DNA of 64,000 nucleotides from NCBI GenBank assembly GCA_012932295.1, contig JAAONU010000004.1, forward strand, positions 22,390,872 to 22,454,871. The letters run 5' to 3'. Position numbers and translations under genes: made by a program. Numbering within the stretch: the stretch's first letter is position 1; each line of letters begins with the position of its first letter. Positions 14,701 through 25,091 of the stretch are shown here, in pieces. Under the pieces are notes generated by a model. That model saw nothing but the letters and a program-made list of their open reading frames with translations, did no database searches and was not told where the DNA came from. The stretch is from Cyclina sinensis (Eukaryota > Mollusca > Bivalvia > Venerida > Veneridae).

Positions 14701-17700
14701 AATCAACTACGACAGACTTGTCCCGGCATGCAGTGATATTGAAGAATACGAAGAAAATGTTTGCACGCGACCAGACTGTAGTATGTAAAGTTTGGACATT
14801 TTTAACATATTCGTAAATTCAAAAAGACTGTCTTTCGAAAATTAAAAAAAAAAAAGAACGAGTTTTAAAAATTTAATCATTTATTATTTCCGCATTTACG
14901 TAAATGTCAACAAATTTGTAGTTTTTTTAGGCTTACAACTTACAATATGCTTAAAGTTTAAAGACATTTTAATTTGTAGCATTTTTAAATTGTAATAATG
15001 GCAGTTCAGCAAAATATTTGTACTTTCAATTGTTATTAATTTGCTGAATACATTTTACTTGAAAACAAACATTGCGAATAAAAACTGCTATGCGTGATAT
15101 AATAAGATTACTCGCTTTTAAAGCTTGCGCGTACCCTATGGTCTGGAAGAACGATAGTTTGTGCCATAAACAGACATGTGACGATATGTATGTGGAGTCG
15201 AGTTGTGGCGAGGAACGATTCCCTGACTGTGTCTGTCCTGAAGGGATGTACAATAAGAACGGAAAATGTGTAGAACTGGAACGGTGTTACGAATGCGAGG
15301 TCAACGGTGTAACGAGGAAGGTAGGTTACCTTTTCTTCTTCGTGTTGATGATTTTTTTGCATTTAATGCAGGGCAGGATCTGTAAAGTTGAAATAAATGA
15401 AAATAGAATTTGAGAAAATACGATGAAGAATGCACCATTGGTGCATAGTACACCCCGCCTTTCTTCATACTTTCAATGAGATTCGAAAAAATGCAGTATC
15501 AAATTATTGTATCATCTTAATGAAGTAACGTAAATTTCATGAAATTTATGAAACATTTTTTATGTACAAAAAACACGGTTTATTATCATGGTAGGCTACA
15601 AATTACATGTACAAACAGAAATTTACTTGAAAAAAAAATCTACATGTATTCATTAACAGAATGGTGAAATGTGGACCCCTGATGGAACATGTGATTTGTG
15701 TCAATGTGTGAACGGAAAATACACGTGTACTCCTAACGAAATGGTACCAGATTGCAGTGTGAGTATTCAGTAAACACAAGTGATAGCTATAATTGTCTAT
15801 TGCTGGCTATAAAGGAACTGGGGAGAAGCATTTTAATACATAGCTTACTTGATAGAAATTATTATACAAGATATTAATTTTGTTTCAAAAGATCTGTATC
15901 ATAGTAGATATAAAATTTGCAGTAACACGTTAGACGTAAAACATCTGTAAAAAGAAATAATTTTCTGATACCGGATGTATCTAGTTCTTTTCTTGCGTTA
16001 AGAACAATAATTTTCCTGTCAGGGATAACTATGGCATATTAAGATACCGAGTTGAAGACGAATTCTTGTGATGTATGATAAAAAAACATCGGGTATAAAA
16101 CTTAACAAAAAATAAGAATAAATTGTTTTCATGTTTTGCGTATAATTGAAAAAGTATTACTTACTTGTATGTAAATACATATACACTGTTTTATAAGGAG
16201 TAATTGCATATGGTTAAATTAAGTTTCTTGCCATGTTTCCAGGACGATGAAGAGGTGTCTTATGAAGACGGTCCATGCTGTCCGAAATGTGTTAAGAAAA
16301 AACCAACATGTCAACTCCATATGAAGACAACTACTTTGAATTTCACGGACAAGTGTGTCACAGATGAAATAACCATTCAGTACTGTGCTGGGTCTTGTGG
16401 GGAAAGTACCTCTGTGCCTGAAATATCTATGGATAGCAACAATCTTTTAACGGTAAATATATAGATAAACGGTAAATTTATAAACGGTAAATAGATAAAC
16501 GGTAAATATATAGATAAACGGTAAATTTATAAACGGCAAATAGATAAACGGTAAATATATAGATAAACGGTAAATTTATAAACGGTAAATAGATAAACGG
16601 TAAATATATAGATAAACGGTAAATTTATAAACGGCAAATAGATAAACGGTAAATATATAGATAAACGGTAAATATATAGATTAACGGAAAATATAAAGAT
16701 AAACGGTAAATATATAGATAAACGGTAAATATATAGATTAACGGAAAATATAAAGATAAACAGTCACGTCGTTGTAAAACATTCTGATACAAGGGTGAAC
16801 TTCAGAAGTTATTTTTCGAATCTTTTATACATGACTTATTTTGAATGAATAATTTCCCGATGTATCGGTAGAAAGTTCTGAGTACAGCAGACGAACAGAA
16901 AACATTATTATAAGTGTTTATATAAAGTGTTGTTGATGTACCATTTTTGGGTGGATAGCCAATTAATTCAATTAAACGCCATCTGAGTTCCTAAATGCCT
17001 TAAGGTAGCGCACCTGTAATGAGCACCTTTCCAGATGTTATCTAACATTTTATTTTCATAATCTGCATCATTTCACTGATCTACCTGCAAATTTTTAGGT
17101 TGGCTTTCCATACTTTTTAGAGAAATAAATGACTTTTTTCGAAACAACCCCACAGCTCGTCTTTTGTTCAGTTTATTTGACACCCTTAGGTATAACAAAG
17201 TCCCATATTTCACCCAAATTTCCAAATACCAATACAATACTGGTTTCTACAGATGCAGTAAAGGTGTCAATACTTGAAAACAGAGAAAATAAATCTTTCT
17301 TTGTTGACATCAACCTTCCATAACCTGTTAATCTATGGAAGAGTGCAAAAAATCCAAATGGTCTGAGCAGTGTAAAAATTGGTTTGAGAGAAAACAAAGA
17401 GTCAGAAAATTAAAAATATGATTATTAGTTTAATATATAGGACATATTTTTAACAGATAAACTATATCCAGCTTAAATACAGAAGATAAAAATATTTTAC
17501 CATGTAGTCTTTGGAAAATTTACATAAATGTAACATGTATGATTCATATTCTAAACAGTTTTTTCTCCTTATTTTAGCCATTATTTTGTTACAAGTTTAA
17601 AAACTGAAGGATTTACTTACCAATTTTAAAACATTTAATGTTTAAATGACTGGTATGAATGTAAGAAGTATTATTTAGCTATAAAGAGTAATACAGTTTG

Positions 17701-19331
17701 AAACTACTAATATTACTGAATGCAACTAGAGGCTAAAATTGACAGATGTTGTGTTGAAATTTAGGGCACACTTTCATTTTCAAAGTTCCAAGTCAAAGAA
17801 AAATCTATGATAAACATTGCAATAGGTTACAGACAGTATTGAGAGGTCTCCTTACATAATAAAGATACAATATTATGGGGTTATAATACATTGTTGAGTA
17901 CAATACAGAATTTTTTTGGACGAAGCACAGCAGTAAAACTTATATTGGACGAGATGCTAGCCGAGTCCAATAGGTTTTGTAGTCATGTATGAGTCCAAGT
18001 GAATCAGTATTACGCTCAACAATGTATCATGAACTCTTTCACACCACCATTTTTCAAGCAGAAAACACATTTTAAGAAAACACCCTCACAGTCAAGGTAA
18101 CAAGGCACTTGGGGATACCGAACTTTAAAAAGCGTCTCGAATTTGCTAAAGAGGTAACTGATACAATAGCAACAGACAGAGTATCTTTGAGTACAATATG
18201 GATTTGATATGGGTATTTTGGATTCGGAAAATGAAAACGAGGCTTGAATGAGTACAATGCAGATTGATATGGATTTTTTGGACTCGGAAAATGAAAACGA
18301 GACTAACTGATAAGATTAGATTAATGATTACACTAGATGATCACATGGTACAAGCTGGAAGACCATTTCATTTGTTACATTTTATAAGGTGTAAAATAAT
18401 ACTATTTAATATCAATAACTTTCTTTCTGTAAATTTGGAAATGGGTAAAGTACTCGTACTTATAAATATCAAGGTTAATCAAGTATCTAAAGAATCAATG
18501 ACTGTCTTTCATGTTTACGTTCCTTGTCACTTCCAGCATTCTCAGTATAATTATGATGATGAGAAATGTGTTTCCTCTTATGGTCATTCAGTATCCGTCT
18601 GGAAAAACGACCTTTTTGTCGCGATTCATTTTCCTGTTTACTCGCGAAAACCGGTAATTCGTGCCTACTTTCGATTTTGAAGGCAAGACACCTTTACATC
18701 CGGTTGCATTTATTTTCATATTTTATTGATATTTTATGATAAAACTAAGAATTTACCGTGGAAATGTTATGATATGAAGGAATTTGGTAAGACATATAAA
18801 AAAATATTTTCAGAGTTAAAAACTGAAATTATCTAAAACACTCTTCCGAACACAGCCGACATTTATCGATCTTTACCGATCTTCGAAGAAATGGCGGGAG
18901 TTTTTTACAGTCGCTCTACCTTAAGAAGAAATGTTTTAACATAAGTTCTTCTCTAAATTATCAATCATTCTTTCGTTTTATAGTGAATGAACCAATATAA
19001 ATAATAATAATAATAATAAAATAATAATAATAATAATAATAATAAAGATAATGATAATAATAATAATAAATAACAATAGCCAATAATTTAAATAGATATG
19101 CAGTATATTATTCTTTAAATATAGGCTATATCCCTTTAAGGATTTCAGCGGTATTTGGATATAGCGTAACTATGACGTTTCCTGTTTCAGGACAACTCGT
19201 GCAAATGCTGCACTGGAGTGGTAGGAGGTAAAAAGGAGGTAACGCTTAACTGTGAAAATGACGGAACGAAAGAAAAATTGACTGCGTACATTCCTGTTCT
19301 GAGTGGCTGCATGTGTAACACGTGTCAATAA
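1..19331 (+). CDS. Mucin / SCO-spondin-like secreted glycoprotein, 3' part, 20 exons
   Basis: Twenty exons joined by GT-AG introns keep one open frame of 7302 nt (2433 residues plus stop); the 5' end lies outside the window. Exons: 1-2798, 3223-3343, 4608-5194, 5456-5573, 6284-7916, 8183-8232, 8493-8645, 8937-9080, 9558-9807, 10408-10454, 11701-11776, 12194-12331, 12592-12644, 13187-13354, 13897-14061, 14625-14780, 15124-15320, 15660-15758, 16243-16452, 19191-19331. Domain order: PTS array, Cys module, PTS linker, Cys module, PTS array, VWC-like, six TSP1, two TIL-type, VWC, C-terminal cystine knot. Mucins, SCO-spondin, hemolectin and von Willebrand factor share such knots, which dimerise secreted multimers; that is family knowledge. 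TSP1 plus TIL favours a SCO-spondin-like label, while the O-glycosylatable PTS arrays favour a mucin label. Exact orthology cannot be settled here. Splice sites are read by eye; phase agreement across all 19 junctions is the main support. Confidence 0.88.
3223..3343 (+). CDS. Exon 2: second half of Cys module 1
   Basis: Acceptor tttttcag and donor gtatgt; enters in phase 0 and leaves in phase 1. It encodes YNASTVIPVAEY... ending in GCFG. The closing hydrophobic strand followed by G-C resembles the end of discoidin/F5-8C-like beta sandwiches, but this is only a visual resemblance. The same phases and size class recur in exon 4. Confidence 0.85.
4608..5194 (+). CDS. Exon 3: PTS linker and first half of Cys module 2
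   Basis: Acceptor attctag at 4601-4607, donor gtaagt. It begins GAPTTTPTPATTTTT, runs through about 90 non-periodic Thr/Ser/Pro residues, then CLFEGM opens module 2. Shared with module 1: C..EGM, S.G.DLT, LRP.E, PV..SV and YGNGT. Phase 1 in, phase 0 out. Confidence 0.87.
5456..5573 (+). CDS. Exon 4: second half of Cys module 2
   Basis: Acceptor attttcag and donor gtaagt. It encodes YYDSAVAPIERED... and ends in LKGCFI, matching the end of exon 2. Phase 0 in, phase 1 out, as in exon 2, so modules 1 and 2 are a duplicated exon pair with the intron at the same site. Confidence 0.86.
6284..7916 (+). CDS. Exon 5: 34-residue PTS array and start of VWC-like region
   Basis: Acceptor ttatacacag, opening with a short polyproline run. 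About ten units of 102 bp (34 residues, TSATTSVTPTSVTT.SVTPTTGTTPS...) fill roughly 6370-7410, several nearly identical. A non-periodic Thr/Ser stretch follows, then GYCVFNSTEVADLSGTNPNG and FECDE at the 3' end, a Cys-containing segment continued by exon 6. Donor gtaaga, phase 2. The opposite strand is also open (508 codons), an artefact of repeat composition. Confidence 0.88.
8183..8232 (+). CDS. Exon 6: VWC-like Cys cluster
   Basis: A 50-nt exon between ctatttcag and gtaggt. With flanking bases it encodes CECLPNNTIICVPEVPC, the C-x-C ... C ... C spacing of a VWC-type segment, completing the region begun in exon 5. Confidence 0.8.
8493..8645 (+). CDS. Exon 7: thrombospondin type 1 repeat
   Basis: Encodes CTYTEWSEWTCTASCGYGQ followed by an Arg-rich strand and three further Cys. 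The W-S-E-W motif and the C..SCG core are TSP1 hallmarks; such Trp residues can be C-mannosylated in this family. Phase 1 on both sides, donor gtaagt. Confidence 0.88.
8937..9080 (+). CDS. Exon 8: divergent thrombospondin type 1 repeat
   Basis: Encodes CGPWSEWSQCDCYGSLTQ with R-x-R-like residues and C-terminal Cys (QPCEDYC). The TSP1 core CxxxCG is replaced by C-D-C, so the repeat is atypical. Phase 1 on both sides, donor gtaagt. Confidence 0.85.
9558..9807 (+). CDS. Exon 9: TIL-type (trypsin inhibitor-like) Cys-rich domain
   Basis: Acceptor tttttttcag. Encodes CPMGQTPVPCVNPCDDSC... CQCPIGMRYFDGHCI...CPC, the pattern of TIL domains that follow VWD or TSP1 in mucins and SCO-spondin. The exon leaves in phase 2 at a weak donor, gtacgc. 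Confidence 0.87.
9905..9990 (+). mobile_element. tRNA-derived SINE-like fragment in intron 9
   Basis: An A-box-like segment (TGGTCAAGGGGTAGAG) and a B box (GGTTCGAATCC) have tRNA-like spacing. No cloverleaf with a matched acceptor stem is evident, so a SINE head is favoured over a functional tRNA. Confidence 0.45.
10408..10454 (+). CDS. Exon 10: short VWC-type segment
   Basis: A 47-nt exon encoding CICNENNQKECTPDPNC with flanking bases. It is supported by phase (2 in, 1 out), acceptor tgtttag, donor gtaagt, and the same C-x-C...C...C layout as exons 6 and 13. Confidence 0.75.
11701..11776 (+). CDS. Exon 11: N-terminal half of a TSP1 repeat
   Basis: Encodes NWGIWSPWSDCSKTCSGGQ then RTRER, a canonical TSP1 W..W..C...C.GG.R.R sequence. 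The repeat is cut by a phase-2 intron (donor gtatgt) and finished by exon 12. The acceptor tataaatcag has a weak pyrimidine tract. Confidence 0.83.
12194..12331 (+). CDS. Exon 12: TSP1 end and start of a VWC segment
   Basis: Completes the TSP1 repeat (GDCESSDGIETEPCNEERC), then encodes CVINGKEYEEGEVVNNCTC, a VWC-like start. It leaves in phase 2 at gtacgg, the same weak donor class as exon 9, each time right after a ...W codon split. Confidence 0.84.
12592..12644 (+). CDS. Exon 13: short VWC-type segment
   Basis: A 53-nt exon encoding CYCGPENTTICLPKDDAN. Acceptor cattttag, donor gttagt, phase 2 in and phase 1 out. It is the structural twin of exons 6 and 10. Confidence 0.77.
13187..13354 (+). 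CDS. Exon 14: thrombospondin type 1 repeat
   Basis: Encodes VSQWSEWTACTKDCMGGRR, then TRTRFC and further Cys. Phase 1 on both sides, donor gtaagt, so it is an exchangeable single-domain exon like 7, 15 and 16. Confidence 0.88.
13897..14061 (+). CDS. Exon 15: thrombospondin type 1 repeat
   Basis: Encodes YDWTPWSPCTTSCGEGTKS, then RTRLYE and four more Cys. Canonical TSP1 core; phase 1 on both sides; donor gtaaat. Confidence 0.88.
14625..14780 (+). CDS. Exon 16: thrombospondin type 1 repeat
   Basis: Encodes CNVTDWSDWTDCDANCGEG, then ISRTRI and three more Cys. Acceptor atgtttcag, donor gtatgt, phase 1 on both sides. It is the last of the six TSP1 repeats. Confidence 0.88.
15124..15320 (+). CDS. 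Exon 17: second TIL-type domain
   Basis: Encodes AYPMVWKNDSLCHKQTC... CVCPEGMYNKNGKC, then CYECEVNGVTRK. The CVCPEGM...GKCV signature is TIL-type. Acceptor cttttaaag, donor gtaggt, phase 0 out. Confidence 0.86.
15660..15758 (+). CDS. Exon 18: VWC domain core
   Basis: Encodes NGEMWTPDGTCDLCQCVNGK and continues to a CS end. The C..C.C...G...C spacing is VWC. Exactly 99 nt, phase 0 on both sides; donor gtgagt. Confidence 0.85.
16243..16452 (+). CDS. Exon 19: end of VWC and first half of the cystine knot
   Basis: GPCCPKC closes the VWC. A CTCK domain then starts, with YCAGSCGES carrying the C-x-G-x-C-type knot core. Donor ACG|gtaaat, phase 0. The junction sequence is reiterated in the minisatellite that immediately follows in the intron. 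Confidence 0.88.
16444..16765 (+). repeat. AT-rich minisatellite built from the exon 19 splice-donor sequence
   Basis: Units of about 18 bp alternate AAACGGTAAATATATAGAT and AAACGGTAAATTTAT, starting at the exon 19 boundary. ACGGTAAAT, identical to the true exon-intron junction, occurs about 14 times including the genuine one. Some copies have mutated to ACGGCAAAT or ACGGAAAAT. Confidence 0.9.
17000..18924. mobile_element. TTAA-flanked element with terminal inverted repeats, about 1.9 kb, in the last intron
   Basis: TTAA at 17000-17003 and 18921-18924 bound a segment whose ends are inverted: GGTAGCGCACCTGTAA against the complement GGTAGAGCGACTGTAA, 13 of 16 matching. TTAA duplication is typical of piggyBac-type elements. 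No transposase ORF is visible, so it would be non-autonomous. Two ~59-bp tandem units lie inside at about 18190-18305. Confidence 0.5.
19003..19075. repeat. (AAT)n microsatellite
   Basis: An interrupted run of AAT/ATA triplets about 115 bp upstream of the last mucin exon. Confidence 0.9.
19191..19331 (+). CDS. Exon 20: C-terminal cystine knot end and stop codon
   Basis: Acceptor cctgtttcag. Encodes DNSCKCCTGVVGGKKEVTL and ends GCMCNTCQ before TAA at 19329-19331. The CKCC and CxCxxC pattern is that of CTCK domains ending mucins and von Willebrand factor. Possible poly(A) signals are AATAAA at 20289-20294 and later ones near 20585 and 20612; none is decisive. Confidence 0.9.
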   Translation, partial: DNSCKCCTGVVGGKKEVTLNCENDGTKEKLTAYIPVLSGCMCNTCQ

Positions 19332-19439
19332 GGTAGCTGCCTAGATTTTACTTCTTTCTACGAGTTTATATCATAAAATTTAATTACATAATGTAGTTAA
19401 AAATCAGTTGATTTTACATCAATTGTGACACACGTTCTT

Positions 19440-19600
19440 TCAACTCGTATTAATCCCAATCGGTGACTCGCTGAAAATGCGGAACGCACTAGAGAAAACT
19501 GACCTGTGATGAGATTCGTACCAGCGGTTTTCGGATCGGAGCTCTAGCACTCTAACCCGTTGATCACTGATTCTCCTAGATACACGTTGTTCCCGTTTAT
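19440..19600 (-). mobile_element. tRNA-derived SINE-like copy, minus strand
   Basis: The minus strand reads GGTTAGAGTGCTAGAGC followed by GGTACGAATCTCATCAC, resembling Pol III A and B boxes. Boundaries are uncertain. Confidence 0.45.
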
Positions 19601-21334
19601 ATTGACTGCGCCGAAACCTCTAAAAATTCAGAGTGATAATTGCTTTAAAAAAGTGTATGCAGAAACCAGGGTCAAATTCCACAGTTGCTAGGAATGTAGC
19701 CTAGACCTTACACATACACGTTTATTAAAATATCAGTTAGTAATATACAAACATTATGGACTGTAATGAGTTACCACTATGACTGTGACAAAGCAACAGA
19801 CAGTGCTAAAATGCTCCAATTTGATTTTTTATGTCACGTGCAGCTTACTGAGCTATATATTTCAAAGGAACGAGTCCAATCCTGGAGTCAAAAAACTAAG
19901 TTTTGATTGAGTTATTTACCAGACTAACATAGCATTCTGGTTTGTACCGTTTATGACAACAATTGCGTTTTTAAACATATATATTTATAGATTTGTTCCT
20001 ATAATGTTCTGTTTTTCTGTCGTTTCAGAACCGTCGCAAACCGTTTGACAGGGGGATAATCCGTATATTTCAACTGTAAAGACTTACCAAAACTTTCATT
20101 TCTATATGTTACTTTTATGACAAAAAAAAAACCGTTTTCTGGAGAAAAAAACGTGTTAGTAAATTGTGAGTTTTTGTGATAATGGATCAAGCTTGGGTAT
20201 GAAAACATTGAATTGAAGGGATAAAGGATTATTGTAACTGTTAGTATACCTCGTTATTTAGTATTTAGAATCAGTTGTTTCAGCTATAAATAAATATACA
20301 TGTATAAAGTACTAGCTTTGAATTCGCCCTTTGCACTCGCATCTTGTTGACTTTTATGTGAATAAACTCCGACGGAATCCGCATGAATAGTGCTAACTGT
20401 TGAATTTGCATAGTTTATTAACTCTTTTCGGGTAAATTATTTATTTTTCTAGCCTAAATTGTTATTTGTTATTATTTTCTCTTCAAATGTTACTGTTATG
20501 ATTATGCCTGTTACTCACTGATGCCAACCGCGTGGAAACGGACTGTGATTCAACCTGTATATTATTGTAGTTATTAGATGCAAAATAAAATTACCAAAAA
20601 AATGAAGCATGAAAATAAAGCATTAATAAATTACAAACGTCGTTGTTTTTTTTTCAAATTGTTTGAAATATCAGACGTAATATGTTGTTAAGTTGTTAGA
20701 ATTTTCCTTTATAAGTTTTGTATTTTTTTTTATTTCAAATGGAGCTTTACCTACCTAAGAGTTTAATTTATTTGTGTTTAACACCCCCTTACAACCAGCC
20801 ATGTCGGGCGGATAGTTGGACTTGACCAGCGCTAGCTTCACAGCATTCCCAAGAAACCGTCATCTGTCTCAAATAAATGGTAGTGGCCGGTAGCTTGGTT
20901 TGAACTCGATCTATCAGTAAGAGGTTTATATATTAACAGTAAAATAAATTATTAAATGAAAGCAGACTGACGGAAGATAACATCGATAAATCCCTCATCA
21001 TTCAGTGGTTATTGCCGCAAACAAGTTCATGCCTTCCGAGGCAGTTGTCTGAATCAGGGTAGTAACACGATTGCAAACAACAATGTATGATAATTTGTTG
21101 TTGTTGTTGTTGTAGTGCCCAATTGTATTAATTGAGTTCGATATCTAGTCACTCGTGGCTTGAAAAGACTAGATACATGTACTGGTTGTTTGAGTAACCA
21201 TAAACTGTTCGCACTTTGAAAGTCCATGATTTTGAAATGATTAATTCTGGCAGTCTGCCTTTAGAAAGGTTCAGAGACAATCATTATTTAAAAAAAATCA
21301 GACGTGTATGTGTGTCACTGATCAATGCACAATC

Positions 21335-21520
21335 AAACCGGGGCAGTGGCAGAGGGGTTAGTGCATTGGACTCCCGATCGCTGGTTCGAATCCCACCTGG
21401 GTGAGAGTCTCCAGTGACTTTCCAGATTCCACACATTTACAGCTAGTGCCGGTTGTAACCCAGGAAGCAGTCGTCGAGAGGAATAAATATAAGCTGCCGG
21501 ACCTTTTTCCCAAATAGGTT
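21335..21520 (+). mobile_element. tRNA-derived SINE
   Basis: A tRNA-like head (AGGGGTTAGTGCATTGGACT, then GGTTCGAATCCCACC) is followed by a non-tRNA body containing GTGCCGGTTGTAACCC. The layout matches Pol III retroposons; no 3' CCA-type acceptor stem supports a real tRNA gene. Confidence 0.6.
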
Positions 21521-24500
21521 TAAACTAAATCAATCTGATTTCCCCTGTCCATTCATGCCACTCTCTGGGTACTTCAGATAGACGTCGAAGAACGGCCTTA
21601 ATATTTCAAAACTATCTTCGTAAAAATAGTTGTTAGAATTATTATACAATAAGTCAAATACTTGAAAGAAGCCGACAAAGATGTTATTAAAACACCATTT
21701 TGATTCAAACATTTTCTTTAACTAACAGCTATTTTTTCTCCATAACGGTCTAAGATCTATGATTTTCCTCAATACAAATGATCGACTTAGAAGCCAGAAC
21801 ATGTATGAACAATGTAAGTTGTTATAAAAAAAGATCCATTCAAAAACAAATCGCCCAAGGAAAAGAGCTGCTCTAGGACACCAAATAGTTTTCTGATAAA
21901 ACATTTCAGTAGCTAAAAAATGATGCTCTTCAGTGGATTAGGTTTTCAGAGTATCTAAATCTTGCAAAATGTTCCACGTTTCTCTAACATATAAAGTGAC
22001 AGTGCCTTGTATGGTTGGATACCTTCATTTTTACTGGATTTCCATGCTCTTTGTCATGTTATATCGATATCATCAAGTTTATACCCCTTGAACAATGTAC
22101 ATCTAGATGATCTCCATGACGTCACGCGTATGAACTCATCTTTATTGTTCAAGGCAGCCTTGAATCTATTATCGGACGTAGTTCAAAATATTTATCTTAT
22201 GCCTAGGTTGTTAGATGCCACGTGTTTGTTTTAACTTCGATATTAAAATTTGATAAAAAGATATGACAAAATATAATGCAAGATATGTCACGGAACACTG
22301 CCTAACAATAGCTGCCTTCTCGTGGAATGCAATATCTATTATATCCACCGGTTAACATTCATAACAGATAGTCAGAAAAACTCATCTCCAAAAATAATGT
22401 CGTAAACTTGAGGCAGTACACTCAAATAATAATGTCTCCATTCATGTGTGTTTAGGAACAGAAACATTGATTGTCTGTCTACCTGACTGCTTGCTTCACT
22501 GTATGTCTGCCAATCAGTCTGGCTGTCCAAAAGTACTCTGGCACCATCAGGTGCATTTATACCAAACTTCATGCATATGGCCAGTGCCAGGCTATGTTGT
22601 GCATATCGTCTTCATCTTTTAGTCATGGAGTTTCAGCGGAGTAATTCCCCTGCAGCATTTTCAGTTGTAAAATGGCTTTGTCCCGAAAACTCCTCTGTCA
22701 TCAACACGTGTAATTCAACCAATCTTTTCACGTATATTAAGTATCAAACCGGCATTTTACGGTTTATTGATATATGTTGTCATTTTATTTACTTGCTCGT
22801 GCGCCGTTGTGCTGATCTGAGCCGAAATAAACAGAACTGATCAGTACCAAGCCTAGTTGAAGATAATTTCATCATTTATCTAGTTTATAGTTGTTCCCCT
22901 CTATGCAATTAGTTTTCCAGTGTCTGCTCTAGTCATCATATACCGTCCGGCGGCATTAAGCCAAACTTCACAGAAGGCATCAGTGCAAAGCCTAGTTTAG
23001 CATGTCGTCAATACTAAGGGTTGAGTCAAGCGGTGGAAGATATGTAGTTTTTATAACTAAATACATGTATTGATTTGATTTCGTTATATATTTACAACAC
23101 CGGACCAACTACAAAGAAGAACCCGTTTTGTCTAAAACAATCAATAATTTTGCACTCGATCCCTCGCTCCTCCCTAACCATTACCGGGTACTAATTGTCT
23201 TTCATAAAAGACATTACGAGTTCCTATGAAATCAGTGCTTGACATCAAATGCTCCCCAAAATCTTAAAATAACTAAAACTGCAAATGGCATCGGAAATAT
23301 GGGGAAAATGTACCGACGCTAGATGAACCCAGATATTAATAGATTCAACAACTGTCTATCAAAACAAGCCATTCGTATAATGTAATTTTACATTTTGCCC
23401 TTCCATGAACAGCGTGAATATTTTTTCTCAATCAACTTTTATGTAAAAACTTTTTCTTTTCAATGTAATTTTTCCGAATTCTAGAGTACACCGTTTTGTT
23501 ATTTACTGTACATCATAAAATACTTTCATGTATTTAATACCAAAAGAAAAATAAAAGGAAGAAGACGTATTTTATTTTCTGAACACTGCCATTATATTTT
23601 GTATTAAAATCTTGATCAGTATGCATGTTTCAAAAGCTTCTGTTAAACATGGAACAGAGAACAAAAACGCTTATTATATCCTAAACTGTCCTGTGTGTGT
23701 GACTGAATAATGATTACAAATTTATCTCGGAGAATATTTCACACAATTTCAATAAATAGGTAGAATAAATAAATAAATAAAATGAATAAATAAATAAATG
23801 AATAAATAAATAAGCATTCAATGAAATACTACAGATAAACTGTGCGTAAATGATGGAAATTCGCAATAAAATTATGTAGTTACGTTTGGACTTGAAAATG
23901 CATTTTAAATTATAAGAAAGAATTCTTCGGGGAATCTTCTGGTTTCTAATAAAATATGATTTTAAGGAAACTATAAATGTAATACGGGAAACAAATGCTG
24001 TAAGCAGCTCGCAATAAGAAAAAAGTAAAAGTGAACTGTTTACATTTTAGATAATACTGTTTATAATGTTAGATTTTAAATATTAGCGTTAAGCTTAAGG
24101 CTACGCCTTCTATAATTTAAAGACGAACGAACGAACGAAGGAAGGAAGGAAAGAAGAAAGGAAATTGTTAAAAAAGTTATTAAGATACTGTTGGAAACAG
24201 GTCAAACAGTAACAAGAGTACATTCCATGCATTTTAATTACAAGCACGCATTAACGTTAACTTCATTAATGATAACATGCCCACATACAAGAGCAAGTTA
24301 ATGCTTACCCTGTGAAATACTTTGATACAATAATGACTAACGCTTTGATAATACAAGACAATACGCTCTAATCCTTTGGCATACAGAAATTTGGGCTATT
24401 GTATCGAGCTGTTGATTACATCACAATGGCTTTTACATAAGCACATTTTTATTGGCTTCAATAAAAACGGTCCGAAAAAAGATAAAAAATAATCCAGTTT

Positions 24501-24886
24501 TTTTACCAGAGGTTCATAAGACAACGAATATATAGAAACAAGGTATGTTTTTGTTACTTTATTTGAAGTTTTCAATTTGTTTTATTTTATTACGGTACGG
24601 TGTTTGAAACCGTTGGCCTTTTACATTGACGGTAATAAAATATTTTTTTCTTATTACCGCTATTATAATTATTATTATTATAATTATCATTATTTTATTG
24701 ATACTCTGACTATCAGGTTCGTTTAAGCTCTTTTGAAAGACATACAGCAATTTTTTTATTTATTTATTTTTACAGATAATGAAGAAATTTTGAATTAACA
24801 TTTTTTTACCATTTGTATTGCTGACGTAGATTTTTCCACAAAATATAACTTAATTACGTATACGCTTCCTGTTAGACTCTGCATCG

Positions 24887-25091
24887 AATTGTGAATGTTA
24901 GTTAAATTTGGTACTTATTGTGAATGTTAGTTAAATTTGGTACTAATTGTGAATGTTAGTTAAATTTGGTACTAATTGTGAATGTTAGTTAAATTTGGTA
25001 CTAATTGTGAATGTTAGTTAAATTTGGTACTGATTGTGAATGTTAGTTAAATTTGGTACTAATTGTGACTGTTAGTTAAATTTGGTACTCT
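24887..25091. repeat. 29-bp tandem array, 7 copies
   Basis: Unit GTGAATGTTAGTTAAATT plus TGGTACTAATT begins at 24891, 24920, 24949, 24978, 25007, 25036 and 25065. The copies are nearly identical with no length change, indicating recent amplification. Confidence 0.92.

Noticed and set aside
18264..18680. 138-codon ORF in the last mucin intron
   Set aside because: No recognisable domain; lies within the TTAA-flanked element and lacks transposase motifs.
20880..20930. Minus-strand B-box-like GAGTTCAAACC
   Set aside because: Too degenerate to call a SINE with any confidence; no matching A box was seen.
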